From NCBI GenBank assembly GCA_019095985.1, contig CM032666.1, positions 39,000,154 to 39,064,153 on the forward strand: a DNA stretch of 64,000 nucleotides. Reading direction: 5' to 3'. How positions within the stretch are numbered: position 1 is the first letter of the stretch; every line of letters starts with the position of its first letter. Below, piece after piece: positions 20,856-32,700 of the stretch. The notes beneath the pieces are model-generated. The model did not search any database. It was not told where the DNA came from and worked only from the letters and a program-made list of their open reading frames with translations. Origin of the DNA: Streblospio benedicti. Lineage: Eukaryota; Annelida; Polychaeta; Spionida; Spionidae. Made by a program: the position numbers and the translations under genes.

Positions 20856-23800
20856 ATGGCAGACGATAAATCATGCACAGGTATTGCAAATTTCATGTTA
20901 TTGATTTTCAAGTTTTATTTACAATTTTCCTAAATGTGAATAGCATTTGCCTCCCGCTGCACTGCAGAGCAAGGAGTGAGTGCAAAGCCTTCGGGCAAGG
21001 TTATCATGTATGGTATGTTATATAATCATTGAAGCTCAACGATTGTGATGCCAAATATAAAAATATCAAATTACAAGGCTCGGGAATCAAAAGCATGATT
21101 GAATGTGGAAGAAACCAATTACAAATTTCAGGAATAAAATACAGACAATTCAGTGAAAAATATGGAGTAAAACTTTGTTTTACAGAAAGAGTCGGTATGT
21201 GGCTGAAGGGTCCAATCTTTGCTCTCTACACTGTGCATTTTATGTCATCATGGGTAAGTCTGTAAATATTTCAAGATTTTAACACATTTTCAAATATTTG
21301 CACAAGTAAACACCTTGGTTGACTTAAAAATACAACTTTTACTAATTTGGATCTTGGATATTTTAGTACCAGTGGAATTCAAAATGAAGTGCATTCACAA
21401 TGAGTTGAATTCGAAATAGCTCACTAAATGTTTATGCAGACATATATGCATTCATTTACGACTAGTACCCGGGTATTAGTAAAATATATAAACTTAAAAA
21501 TATTGGTACAAGTATTGTTTACATTCTGAATGCGTTGTATCATTATTGAAAACTTAAATCAATTTAATTGCAAAACTTATATTCTATTATTACCCAAAAT
21601 CTTACCTGGTATGAATGAAATGCTCATGGATGGATAAACTTTGTTAGCATAGATATGTTGAAGTGTATTTGTGTACATTTGTAAGAAAAAATGATAAGAT
21701 CAATTATAGGTTTAATGAAATCATTCTTCAAATATGAAGAAGATAAATCAATCACAGTTACCATATTTGAAATATCAACACTCCTACTTTCAGAATATTA
21801 CAATTAAGTCTTGGTGCACTTTGTATTTAATCTTTTTTCATATAAACCGGTCAACCATTTTAATCTATATAATACATTATAATCGTACTACATTATATTA
21901 TGTGTGCCACTTTTACCATGGTCCAAAGTTATGATGATCGTGTGTACAAATCAAATACTTTAGGGTTTTGCACAAGAAGTCCAGGATTCCTTACATATTG
22001 TAACTCAAGATTGTTCATGCACACTTAAAAAAAACATACATAGAATTTGACCTGGTATACTAGCGGTTAAGTTGAATGAGTTGGGCATGATCGAGTGAAA
22101 ATTACAAGATGGTGAAATATTGAATGTTCATTGAAACTCCAAGGAATCACATGTATGCATTGTGAGGCTTTCAGGTTTAGTTGGGTGTTCAAATCAAGAC
22201 TTACCGGTAAACTCCTGACAAATGAAAATATGGGTGTATGAGGATTTTACAAATGGTTCATACAGTAGAACCTCCAATGAAGACCACCTTGCTTTTGACA
22301 GAAAATGTATCTCATGTTTATGGCAATACTGTATGGCAATACTGTATACCTTACTCCTACTTTTTCTTTACAAAGAGGGTAATAGACCACTTCTCGTGGT
22401 CCCAAACAAGAACTTCCTTAAAGGGACCACCTCAATCTCTATTAAGACCTTTTGAATTCTCAAAATGATTCTACTGTGTCAGTTGCTCAAGTCTTTTCCC
22501 CAAGTTGGCAGTTATCAAACTTCAGCCTATGTGGGGGTTGCAGTTTCAGTGGCGAGTTTCAATGAATCAGATTTCACTCATATAACAATGGCAGATCCAG
22601 GTTTTTGGAAAAGGTAGGGGGAGCACACTTAAGGGATTTAATGGGTTTCGTACGCGCAATTGTCAGCGATCTATGGCGGACATGCCAAAACCCCTACGAA
22701 AATGAAGCATTTTGGTGGGTAAAAGGGGGGAGGGCATGTGCCTCCTGCACCCCTCCCCCTGGATCTGCCTATGAATCAATTGTTCATATGTCATTTCCCA
22801 GAGCCGGCGCATGTGGAACTTCTGCCTGAGTCTGTTCCTCGTGGCGCTGGCTGATGAGAACATCCTGCTGTTGAACGCTGTGTACGGCGCCGGCTCCAGT
22901 CTCAGCATCTTGCTGCTCGGTGGCATCATCGGCTGGTGGGTCGACAGGAACAACAGGCTCAAAGGTGAAACGGAACGGATAGTTTGATCTTTTACTCGAA
23001 GTTTAATAGTTTCTGGATTCATAATATGTATAATAATAGATATGCGTACTTGCCAGTTGACGGGGAAACGTTTCCCTGAAACGTCGCACTTCGAGTATGT
23101 AAAATGTAAATGTAAAATGTAAGTTTCCGTGTCACCAACTCAATGTTGGTCTCCACATAGAACAAATAATGTAGTCAAAAAGGTAGGAAATTTTATTTAA
23201 ATCACAAATTTTCGCATCTTCAATGCTTTCTTAAGTGAGAAAGCATTGAAGATGCGAAAATTTGTGATTTGAATAAAATTTCGTAACTTTTTTACTATAT
23301 TATCTGTTCTGTTTTACAATGTATTATGATATGGTATGAGCAGCTTCAAGAACTTTTTTATACTAGGCTCAAAGGTGACAAATTTATCTGCAGTTGGGAC
23401 TCCTTTCATAAGTCATAAGTCATAATAAGTCATAAGTAATTTTATTTAAGATTTTGAAAAAATCCATATAAAAATCCATATTATATACCGGTATACATTA
23501 GATACAAAATAATATAGTATATTAACAAAAATATGAATACACTACCAACTAATAAAAGATTTTATCTCTCAAGCTCAGATAAGGGCAAAGAAAAAGCTCA
23601 TCATGTTTGTTATTAGAGATTATCATTCTATTTACTTGTGCTTCTGCAATGAAGTGAATAGGGAGTTGGACACAGAACGAGAAGGGCATGAGTTTCAGTC
23701 CTGGTAGGCTGTGGTGGTTAAAAGTTGCACACAGTTCTGGTTTACCTACATATTAAATCGGTGCAGATCTTGGGTTGCAAATGTATGTTAATGAGTAACA

Positions 23801-26800
23801 CTGTGTACCACTGTAGCTCAATAGAAGTAAGCCCACTGTAGCTCAATAGAAGGAAGCCCACTGTAGCTCAATAGAAGGAAGCCCACTGTGGCTCAATAGA
23901 AGGAAGCCCACTGTGGCTCAATAGAAGGAAGCCCACTGTGGCTCAATAGAACATTGTATTCTGCCCGGGGAGAGAATAACCACACTGGTTTTGGTATAAA
24001 TGATGGAAAGTTGGCTCAGCACCTGATAAAACTGAAAAAGCCAACTGCAAACACTCATTTACTTTTATTTATATTAGTGGTGTGGACGACGATCCTCATC
24101 AACAAGCTGGCCGTCTGTCTGTGCACCACGGCCGTCTGCATCATCCTCATCTACGAGCATGACCTGGACCACATTTGGAATGGCTACCTCCGCAAGGTGC
24201 GTACTGCACACCATACCAGAGCCCCCTTCATATTGGAGACCAAAAATAAGTTATACCGTATATGATCATCCAAGTGCCCACCCTCGCGTAATAGCCCTCC
24301 CCCCTATTTTTATTAAGAATTATGTAGTAGCTGCACTCTTGTGTAACAGCAACAGCCCAACCGCCAGTTTGAGAAAATTTCAATTTAACAGCCTTGGGCG
24401 CTTGGATGGTCGTATATGGTATATCTCTGTGTCTCATTTCAAAAAATCTTCTTATGTTAATTCAAAAATTAAATTCTGTGTGGCAAAAATATGATGTAAG
24501 CTAGCTATTTACATGCTCACACATATGGATTCACACAAACATCTCATGATTTGATAATATTCATTATAATAATGTTGAGCACATGTATTGTTGCTAGGTG
24601 AGCCAGGGTGTTGTAATCGTCACAGCGATAGTGGTTGACCTTGCCAACATGGCATACAAGTTCATCTCAGTTGAGAAAGACTGGTTTGTGGTTGTCACGG
24701 CCGGAAAATCATCCTCTCTTGCAGGTATGGTAGAACCTCTAATTAAGACCCCCTCTGTAAGAGACCACTTCCATAATATCAAAGAGCATTTCTCGCTGTT
24801 CCAAACCATTGTGAAAAGACATAATACATGTACACACCATAATATACTTAACCAGAAACAGGAAAAAGTAAAGGGTCCAAAATTAAGATATGTACTTTTA
24901 TAGTTTCATTTTGTAACAGTAAATATTGTTATATCAACCACCCCTTTTGGTTGGGGTCCATGAAAGCAACTGTAGTACCGCTGTCAACAAGACACTGAAG
25001 ACGCAAACCCACGCTCAACCTCAACCAAGGCACAAGGCTGTGCCCCCCCCAGTTTTCCAGTTTTCCCCCAGTTTTACAAAACCTCTGGATGTATTTGGAA
25101 ATCGCACCCATCATGACTGTGACCCAATGTCAAATTGAGCTGCATAACAACAAGTGATGCAATTTTCCATTGAAGCTGTAAGCAGGAAAAAACGTCCTCC
25201 GAAATGATATATAATCAAGAAGCATCTGAGAAGATTTTTACTTCTATCTATGCAAGTCATTGTTTATTATGTTAATTCTGTTTTTTTTCCAGACCTGAAT
25301 GCAGCAACGAGGTCTATTGACTTGATCACAAACATCGTGGCCCCAATCCTCATGGGTCAGATTATGACCTACGCCAGCAAGGTGGGTCACAGGAAATACA
25401 GCCGCTTATTTGTCATCTAACTTTTGGTCATCAAACACATGTCATCCATGTTAGGTTTATAGGAATATAACAGTAGAAATTTGTTATCTTGAATCTTTAA
25501 GTCTAAAAGCCTCGAGATGGCTAGTATTCAAGAAAACCAACTGATACATGTGCATAATGTGATTGAAAGGAAGTTAACCTTACCTTGAGATAACAGAAAA
25601 CTTGAAATAATTCATTTCGAGATAACGAGGAAACAAAGACATTAAACAGTTTTGATTGATTAAGTGATGGATTCTCTGTTGTATTAGCACACCAGTCAAA
25701 TTGCAGGTGGTAGCGGGGATTGTAATCATATTCTGGCACATCGTGGCAGTCATCGTGGAATACAGCCTGCTGCGTCGCATCTACCACATTGTACCCGCGC
25801 TCTCACACAAAGGACACCACGGTTAGTCAGAAACTTCCCCTTAATGTCACAGAATGGCCAAGTCAAAAAGTTTAAAAAACATTATACTGACACTGTAGAT
25901 CTACAGTACCGTATACTACCATCCAAGTGCCCACCCTCGTTTAACAGCGCTCCGCCCTCTTTTTCTTAAATGTCTTTAAGAATTATGTAGTAACTGCACT
26001 CTCATGTAACAGCCCACCCCTCACTTTGAGAAAATTTCAATATAACAGCTCTGGGCGCTTGGATGGTCGTACACGGTAATCAATAGGATATACAAATGTG
26101 TACAGATCTACCCAACCTCAGTGGGTTCATACGTTGGCCGATCTTCACCAAAAATAGATTCTATCAAAACATCATTAACACAGTGTTACATACTCTATCT
26201 TTATCTTGAATGTTGATGTTATTTGTCTTTTAAAAAGACGTAGGTTAGTGAAATGAAAAAAATAGAATGGTGCCAAATACCGCCATTGCAGAAAATTGAT
26301 GCTAACTCAGTTGTGCAATTATAAGTGTATCGCCTAGACTTGGGTTTCTTGGCGTAGATTCTATTTTTCTTGTCATTCATTCTTTCAAACCTAGCTGGTG
26401 GTGGAGACCAGAAAAATGAGCTCAGCGTGGAGATGGTTGAAAAAAGTTCACTGTCAGACAACCAGGATGCTCTGTTGCCAAGAGATGCGGGTGCAGAATT
26501 TAGACAGCTGAATAAACCAAAATCGAATCAGAGTTTTTCACAGGTACAATATGAAACTTTGTATGGGATACTCAGCAAAATGGTAGTTTTGTCCTGTTCT
26601 TTTTTTTCAGCCTTTGACTAAATTCTTAGAATGTATTATAATTGATAGGTACAAAGTATATTTATCATTAAATAAATGAAGATAGCGGTTGATACTTCAT
26701 AGCCCTTAAAAATTGAAGGTGGAATTTCTTGAATGATTATACACCGTGGATTATACACTCAACAATTAAATTAAGTTTTGTTCTCCCAGCTGCTATACTA

Positions 26801-29701
26801 TGGGATTGATTAAGTATGATTCACAGATACTTAACTAATGGGAAAAAAACCCTTTTCAACACTCATGTTTCTAATAGTGAATTTTATTTACAGTAGAAGT
26901 ATTAGTATTAAGATCACTCTTGGTACTGACCTCAACTCACGTCAATGGCGAGGTGGTCTCTATTTTGAGGTTCCCATTGCAATCATTTTGAAGGATTGGA
27001 ACTGAGAAAAAGTCGTCTTGTTATACAAATTTTTCTCTTTATGTAAGTGGTCTACTGTAATTGTGCTGTGTTCCCAGGCGCTCTGTGGACGTGTGCTGAT
27101 CCCATGTCGGGGGCTGGGGCTGTACTGCCGTCAGACCGTCGTCCTTGCTGGCTTCTCCCTCGCATTTCTTTACTTCACAGTGCTCGGCTTTGACAGCATC
27201 ACCACAGGTAATTCTATTACAGGTGTATTTTTCATCAGATTTTTACCAAACTCGCATATCTTGCATATGGCTATAAGATCATGGTTCCTCATGTGAAAGT
27301 TGCTGAGCCTAGCTGTCCCATGGATTACATGTTTTTTTATAGATATATTGAGAGTTAAAGGAAGTGTGAGCAATATGAAGGACCAACGAGGTCCTCTTGT
27401 GTCAATATAGAAAAACCCTCTATTGTCCGTCACTGTCGATGTCGCTTGAAATCTGAACATACCCATAGAAATACATTTCACTATAAACTTGCTGGTCATG
27501 TGTAGCGTGTAGCATGTCACTTGTACCATAAATATGAACACACGCTACATCAATCTATACCAATTCCATCAGAATCATGAAGGTTTGATCAATCCACCAT
27601 ACAAGACATTGTCACATGTGATAATCTATTTCTGCAGCGTACATCTACTCCAATGGTATCAGTGAATCCATCGTGGGCATCTGCATGGCCATGGCCAGCC
27701 TGTCTGGTGTGCTGGGTGCCATCCTCTTTTCCAGGATACAGAGGTGCCTTGGTCTCCACAAAACAGGTAAGTGTGTGGCTATTTAAATCGTACTTTGAAC
27801 ACTAGCATGTGCAGTTTTTCAAAATGTATAGTATTATATATTAAGTACAAGACGTCCAGAGCCTGAGCTGCACATTGAAGATCTACAAAATATGATTGAT
27901 AAAGGCACAACCTTGTGCTGCACAAGAAATCAAGTTTGCAGTTTTGCAAATTTTTATGCTTTTCTTATTTAAATGTACCCATCCATCACAAACTCTGATA
28001 AGTCATGTGTATGGATAGCTCAAACAGATAACAATATTTTATTTCGGATATCTTCTACATATTTTAAAAACATAAGACCATACCCATAGAACAAGAGGGT
28101 TATCTGTACAGCTATAACTACAAATAACTACTCACCTTCAAGATGATTTAAATTATGCAAAATTTCAAATAAATCGAAATTTTAATTAAATCTTTTCAAA
28201 TTCAAGTTAATCTTGATATATATTGTTTTTTTTCCCAGGCCTGCTAGCATTTGTGATGGATCTGTCATCCCTCAGTCTGTGTGTACTGTCCATATGGGCG
28301 CCTGGCAGCCCGTTTCACCCTCGATCACTCTACGGCAGCCCAGCCATGGATGAAAACCAGCTGAACCAAACAACAGGGACAGGTGCACTCACTTTTTTCC
28401 AGAGATATATGTGTTGGGAAACATTTGTGTAATTTCTATAGGTTGAAATAGAATTTGCTCTATAAATTTACACCATTTCGTCTTTGCTGAAATGACTCAC
28501 CTTATGAATACAGTACAACACAGTACAACACAGTACAACACAGTAAAATACAGTGGTATTAAGGCAGGGTAAGTACAAGAAATACAGACCACACTCATTT
28601 GTGATTATTATAGAATTTACTGAGTGTTTACAGAAGACAGTTGTTTTTTAATCTTAGTAAGGCTGGTTTTCAGTGTATAGAATGACATCATAGACATGCA
28701 AAATAGATATCATTTAGATAAAGGTATACACACATCAAGAAGTACATTTATTTGAAAATTATAACAATGAAACAACCAGACTGCAAGGTTCTAAAACAGT
28801 TATAAATAACTCATTTTGCTTCAGCGGACACTGCTATGTTGCCTAACATGACGACCACAGTGGCGGTGGATACTAAGGGTGGTTCGACCATCAGTGCAGA
28901 CGAGCCTCATGATATCTCTATCATCATGTTCGTTGTAGGCATCATCCTATCCAGGGGAGGTCAGTCTGCTTGAAATGTCGGATATATTTTTTAAATTTAT
29001 TTTTTCAAATTAAAAAGAAATATTAAGTTAATCTTCTGTCTTCCTTATTACACAAAATTGCTTTTGGAAATATTTTGCTAATCGGCACCCATGGATAATT
29101 GCTTTTTTTTGAAAAACCACAATGTAAACGAATTTATTGTATACTATTACTATGAATACTTTTTTCAGTACTAAACTTGCGTTTTTCTGTACATTTATCA
29201 CAATTGTACCTAATAACATTCTTCTACCCTCCAAAACCTGATCAGCTCTCCGCACCTCTAGTATTTTGCTAAATTCAAGCGTGGAGACAATATAATAAAT
29301 GCTAATTGGACTTGACACTTTTCCATATAACTTTACAAATGATTCATCTGCTCTCCATTCCAGGTCTCTACATGGCGGACTTGGTCATCTCTCAGCTTTT
29401 CCAGCAGAACGTTAAAGAGTCTGAGCGAGGCATCGTCAACGGCGTCCAAAACTCCCTCCAAATGCTGCTCGACCTGCTTAAGTTCAGCCTCGTTCTGGTG
29501 CTGCCAACGCTAGCCACATTTGGTTTCCTTGTCATCACCTCCTTTGTGTTTATCAGCATTGCTGGTTCACTATTTATCGCTCATGTCCTGTGCTATGGTC
29601 GGTTGGGAGGCGCTGGAGGGAAAGCTCGAGGAAAACCGACCACGGTTGGTGTTGATGTCGTGGTAACCGCGTCGTCACCGCCGCCTCCGCCTCATAGTTG
29701 A
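20856..29701 (+). CDS. SLC40A1: Ferroportin-like protein, divergent paralogue 2 (14 coding exons)
   Basis: Second ferroportin family gene, same strand, 7.3 kb downstream of the first. Coding exons: 20856-20880, 20968-21012, 21186-21253, 22802-22964, 24078-24196, 24598-24724, 25293-25381, 25707-25821, 26395-26543, 27078-27207, 27638-27766, 28239-28382, 28825-28959 and 29364-29701. All are GT/AG and in phase, giving 591 aa. The fold signatures persist: IIGWWVDRNNRLK, EKDWFVVV, TRSIDLITN (D192), FLYFTVLGFDSITT and [13 protein letters not shown]. Several metal ligands do not: the GDRMWHF motif is SRRMWNF (human D39 and H43 become R48 and N52), VQN is INK (Q99 becomes N109), and N212 becomes H223. 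D181 and E219 equivalents remain. C326 is L381 next to C380; H507 is K519. The C-terminus has a proline run. It may export another substrate or act in regulation; function is inference. Confidence 0.88.
22262..22478. mobile_element. MITE-like element, 'agaacctc' family
   Basis: Begins 'acagtagaacctccaatgaa' and ends 'caaaatgattctactgt', so the termini are inverted copies. It contains 'gaccaccttg' and 'gggaccacctcaatctcta'. About 215 bp in ferroportin 2 intron 3. Confidence 0.7.
22590..22769. mobile_element. Short element with 'ggcagatccagg' inverted ends
   Basis: Starts 'ggcagatccaggtttttgga' and ends 'cccctccccctggatctgcc'. About 180 bp. A partial copy lies at 7488. Its right end is 32 bp before the acceptor of ferroportin 2 exon 4. 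Confidence 0.7.
23178..23291. repeat. Long near-perfect hairpin (54-bp arms, 6-nt loop)
   Basis: Left arm 23178-23231 and right arm 23238-23291 are reverse complements with about three mismatches around the loop 'taagtg'. The arms contain 'atcacaaattttcgcatctt'. It lies in ferroportin 2 intron 4. It could be a foldback element or an inverted duplication; no protein is encoded. Confidence 0.85.
23811..23949 (+). repeat. Minisatellite, 25-bp unit, six copies
   Basis: Units start at 23811, 23836, 23861, 23886, 23911 and 23936 and read 'ctgtagctcaatagaaggaa' plus 'gccca'. Copies 1-3 have 'gtagc' and copies 4-6 have 'gtggc', so the array grew from two variants. Located in ferroportin 2 intron 4, about 130 bp before exon 5. 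Confidence 0.9.
24254..24421. mobile_element. MITE-like element, 'ccatccaag' family, copy 1
   Basis: Left end 'accgtatatgatcatccaag' mirrors right end 'cttggatggtcgtatatggt'. Internal phrases 'gcccaccctcg' and 'tttgagaaaatttcaat' recur in the copy at 25908. About 168 bp in ferroportin 2 intron 5. Confidence 0.8.
24728..24815. mobile_element. Partial MITE of the 'agaacctc' family beside a donor site
   Basis: 'atggtagaacctctaattaa' follows the end of ferroportin 2 exon 6 (24724) almost directly, so the donor lies at the border of the element. Only one end is clear. Confidence 0.5.
25003..25040 (+). mobile_element. Small fragment of a Penelope-like element (3' coding end)
   Basis: 'aaacccacgctcaacctcaa' plus 'ccaaggca' closely matches 9119-9147 of the intron 6 element, where it encodes the KPKLNLNQG end of the nuclease. 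Flanks do not match for long. A relic of a second insertion. Confidence 0.6.
25908..26077. mobile_element. MITE-like element, 'ccatccaag' family, copy 2
   Basis: Left end 'accgtatactaccatccaag' and right end 'cttggatggtcgtacacggt' are inverted. The interior aligns along its length with the copy at 24254, including the 'gcccaccctcg' phrase. In ferroportin 2 intron 8. Confidence 0.8.
26894..27057. mobile_element. Diverged MITE of the 'agaacctc' family
   Basis: Starts 'acagtagaagtattagtatt' and ends 'taagtggtctactgtaattg', with an internal 'gaggtggtctctattttgag'. It ends about 20 bp before the acceptor of ferroportin 2 exon 10, where it would contribute to the branch-point region. Confidence 0.5.
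28511..28555 (+). repeat. 10-bp microsatellite (cagtacaaca)n
   Basis: Three full copies of 'cagtacaaca' followed by degenerate copies, in ferroportin 2 intron 12. Confidence 0.85.
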
Positions 29702-32700
29702 TGGTTTTTGAGTGATAACTGTGTGAGTTTTGGATGATATGGATGGACAGAAACTGACGTGGATCGAGGTCTCATTGTTGCCCTTGACCACTGATATACT
29801 AGTATAGTGAATTAGAACTGTATTGCGACGTTATTTGAGGAAGGAAAAGATGAATTGTGTATGTATCATATTGTTGGGAAAAGTGGGCTTCATGTTTCAA
29901 CAGGGTAATAGTAACCTGCAGTTTGGTGTATTTTGTGGAACACGATAGATTATAGATCCCATTCGAGCTGTTGTGATGAGGAGCTATTAATACTCAAGTA
30001 AATGTACATGCATGAATTAAGTTCGAAACTGTTCTAATGCCATTGATATGGAAGATCCTGCTTCAAGCCGAAATACAGTGTAGGGATATTCCCGATAACT
30101 TCATTCAAATCAGCTTTTTGAAAGTAAAATGTACTTCAGCATAAGATGCTAAAATGATTTACTGCTGCATAAGTGAAGTGTATTTTGGGGGGGTTTTTTT
30201 TCGTTCAAAATGTCTTGTGATGATGTATGTTGATGAACTTGAATAATTGCTCTATTCTTGCCTTAAAGTTCATTATTATATGACCAGAACAGATCGAAGA
30301 AAATTGTGTGTCCCTTTGTTTGTTCAAAGCATTACAGATTTTTTGATGCCATGCAATGTTAAGATTATTGTCGCAAGGACTGAAAATTTTTAGAAAGTCA
30401 AGTTCACTGGAAGTGTGTACATGATCAAATCATGGTGCTAAAGCAATAATATTGCAATCCAAAGAAACTTTTAGCTATAGAAATTCTGTGCTACATTGTA
30501 TCTGATTGCAAAATACTGATAGGAACACATTGAAAAGTCGCTAATGATATTTGTTGAAGTATTGAAAATTTATTCGAATTCGAATATGAAACTTGTATAT
30601 AAAACACTTGATAAGTGTGTTGTTTATATGTATATATAGAACTATGAAATTGTGGAATAGCAATTTAATAAAAGTTTACATTATACACAGTATATATATA
30701 TTTGTCTTCAATGTCAAGTTTATAGTCACTGTAAAACTAGAAATATTGGCACATTATTTAATCTGTAAATTTCAACGGTCACTATAAAACCACAAAATAA
30801 CCATTTCCATCACAACTTTGCCAAGTTTAAAGGCTACTGCAGTGATCTCACCTACATTCTGTATAATTGTCTGAAATAGCAAACATGGCAGATTCACTTG
30901 CTGGTTTTAATGCTGCGAGGCGTAATGCATAGTAACGTACAATCAATTCCAAAACACAACTGTAAATGCATTGTAAGTAACTAAAAAGTTAACTGTATAA
31001 TGAACAACAAATTATATCCAAGGCAGTAATTTCATAGCTAATTTATATAATAAAAGGACTACTGAAAAAGCGAGAAGTTAAAAACTGGGCAATAGTTTAT
31101 TTGAAAATTTAATTTTGGGTTCTGGAAAATATTCTAGTTTTACAGTATAGCAGATATTTCAATATTCACAGAAGACACTTAGACAAGGCTAAAACGCCCC
31201 AAGTCGAATTTGGTATAGATCGTTGCGCGGCAACAAATTCATAAAATATCTTCATAATAACAAGTAAAATATCTTAGGATTCAGATCTACGTTAAAATAC
31301 TCTTTGCTAATAATAACAAACGACTCTGCTAATAATAACAAATGATTTTCACAACTTCACAAAATATTTCGAATTCTCAATAATGTAAACAATGATTCTG
31401 ATGATAGATCAACTTGATCTAATTTACACACTAAAAACGCGTTAAACTGACAAAGTGAAGAATGAACAAGACACATTGACGCATGAATTGATAATATTGT
31501 TTACTATACTACATACAAAGCCATTGAACTTAAATGACCATCAATTAACATGCACATTACGAGGCCATTTATTTTTAAGTAATATTAGATATTTACAATG
31601 TAAGTTGTTTTTTTTACTACCATACTAAATAAAAGTATACCCTTTTGACCTGGTAAAATTCAAACTACAAATAAAGACCAAGTGCAATTTTCAACAATAT
31701 AAGGTTTCAGAATTTAAGAATTCGTACAAAAGTGACGGTGCTACAACTAAAACAGATATGAGATTCAAAATGATAAAATTATTACACACAATCAGAAAAT
31801 AAAGTACCTTTAAAATAAGGTCAACTCAAATACTCTTGTACACTGCAGAACATCTCGAATATTTTGAATCATAAATCAAAACTGGTGATACAGAATTCTT
31901 ACAAAATTTACAATAGAAATTTGATGAGTGACGGAAAAATTAACATACCAAGGCAAAACCAATAGGACATAATGCAAGAGCAATACAGTTTTTAGTTTTT
32001 ACAATGGAATCGTTGGAATGAACAGAGCAAAAATTTTGTCTTTTGTCGATCAGTTTTGAGTTGATCAGTTTGATACAAAAGGCCAAATTGCTGGTTTAAT
32101 TTAGTAGAATGTCAGACGAGAAGTTGTACACTGTACAAGTACCTGTAAAGTTACGGAAAACAAATTCTATAAGAATTATTTAAGTAGCACTAACACACTA
32201 AAAGCAGTCATAAACAAAAAGTTGCTTAACTCATCAAATAATGCACAAAAAAGAGAGAAAAGTTTTGATTGGCATATGACCAGCGTCGCACACAACTTGA
32301 GGATCGAACTTTCACCATTGCATTGATAAACAACCATGAAACAATAATCCCATTTGAAAACTGAATTAACAAAAGCTTAGCTTACTTTGAACGATCAATG
32401 TTACATAGAAATATTCGACATAATGTAACCATTGTTCTAATAGTACCGACTATGATAATTTAAAGCACCATTCATTAGCAGTTCTCACAAAAATGACACT
32501 GTTTTCACAACCAGTTTGTCGAAGGATTATAATATCCGTCACATAATACAAACTCAAAATACTACTAAACTCAAAATTCATCACCCAATTGTCTTGTCAA
32601 CTGTAAAAGCCATAAAAGTTCCATCTTAAATATTGCAATTAGAAAATGAAATAATTTTACCACAATTTAAAATTACCACTAACAGATTAGTTACCAGTTA

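Noticed and set aside
21029-21265. Open frame spanning ferroportin 2 intron 2
   Set aside because: Only the part from 21186 matches the paralogue. The first part has no counterpart in copy 1 and is cleanly removed as an intron.
22605-22829. Frame giving an [10 protein letters not shown]-like peptide
   Set aside because: Derived from the inverted-end element at 22590-22769; the same peptide arises at 7487.
23811-23949. Regular repeats as a CRISPR array
   Set aside because: Units are head-to-tail with no spacers, in an animal gene intron.
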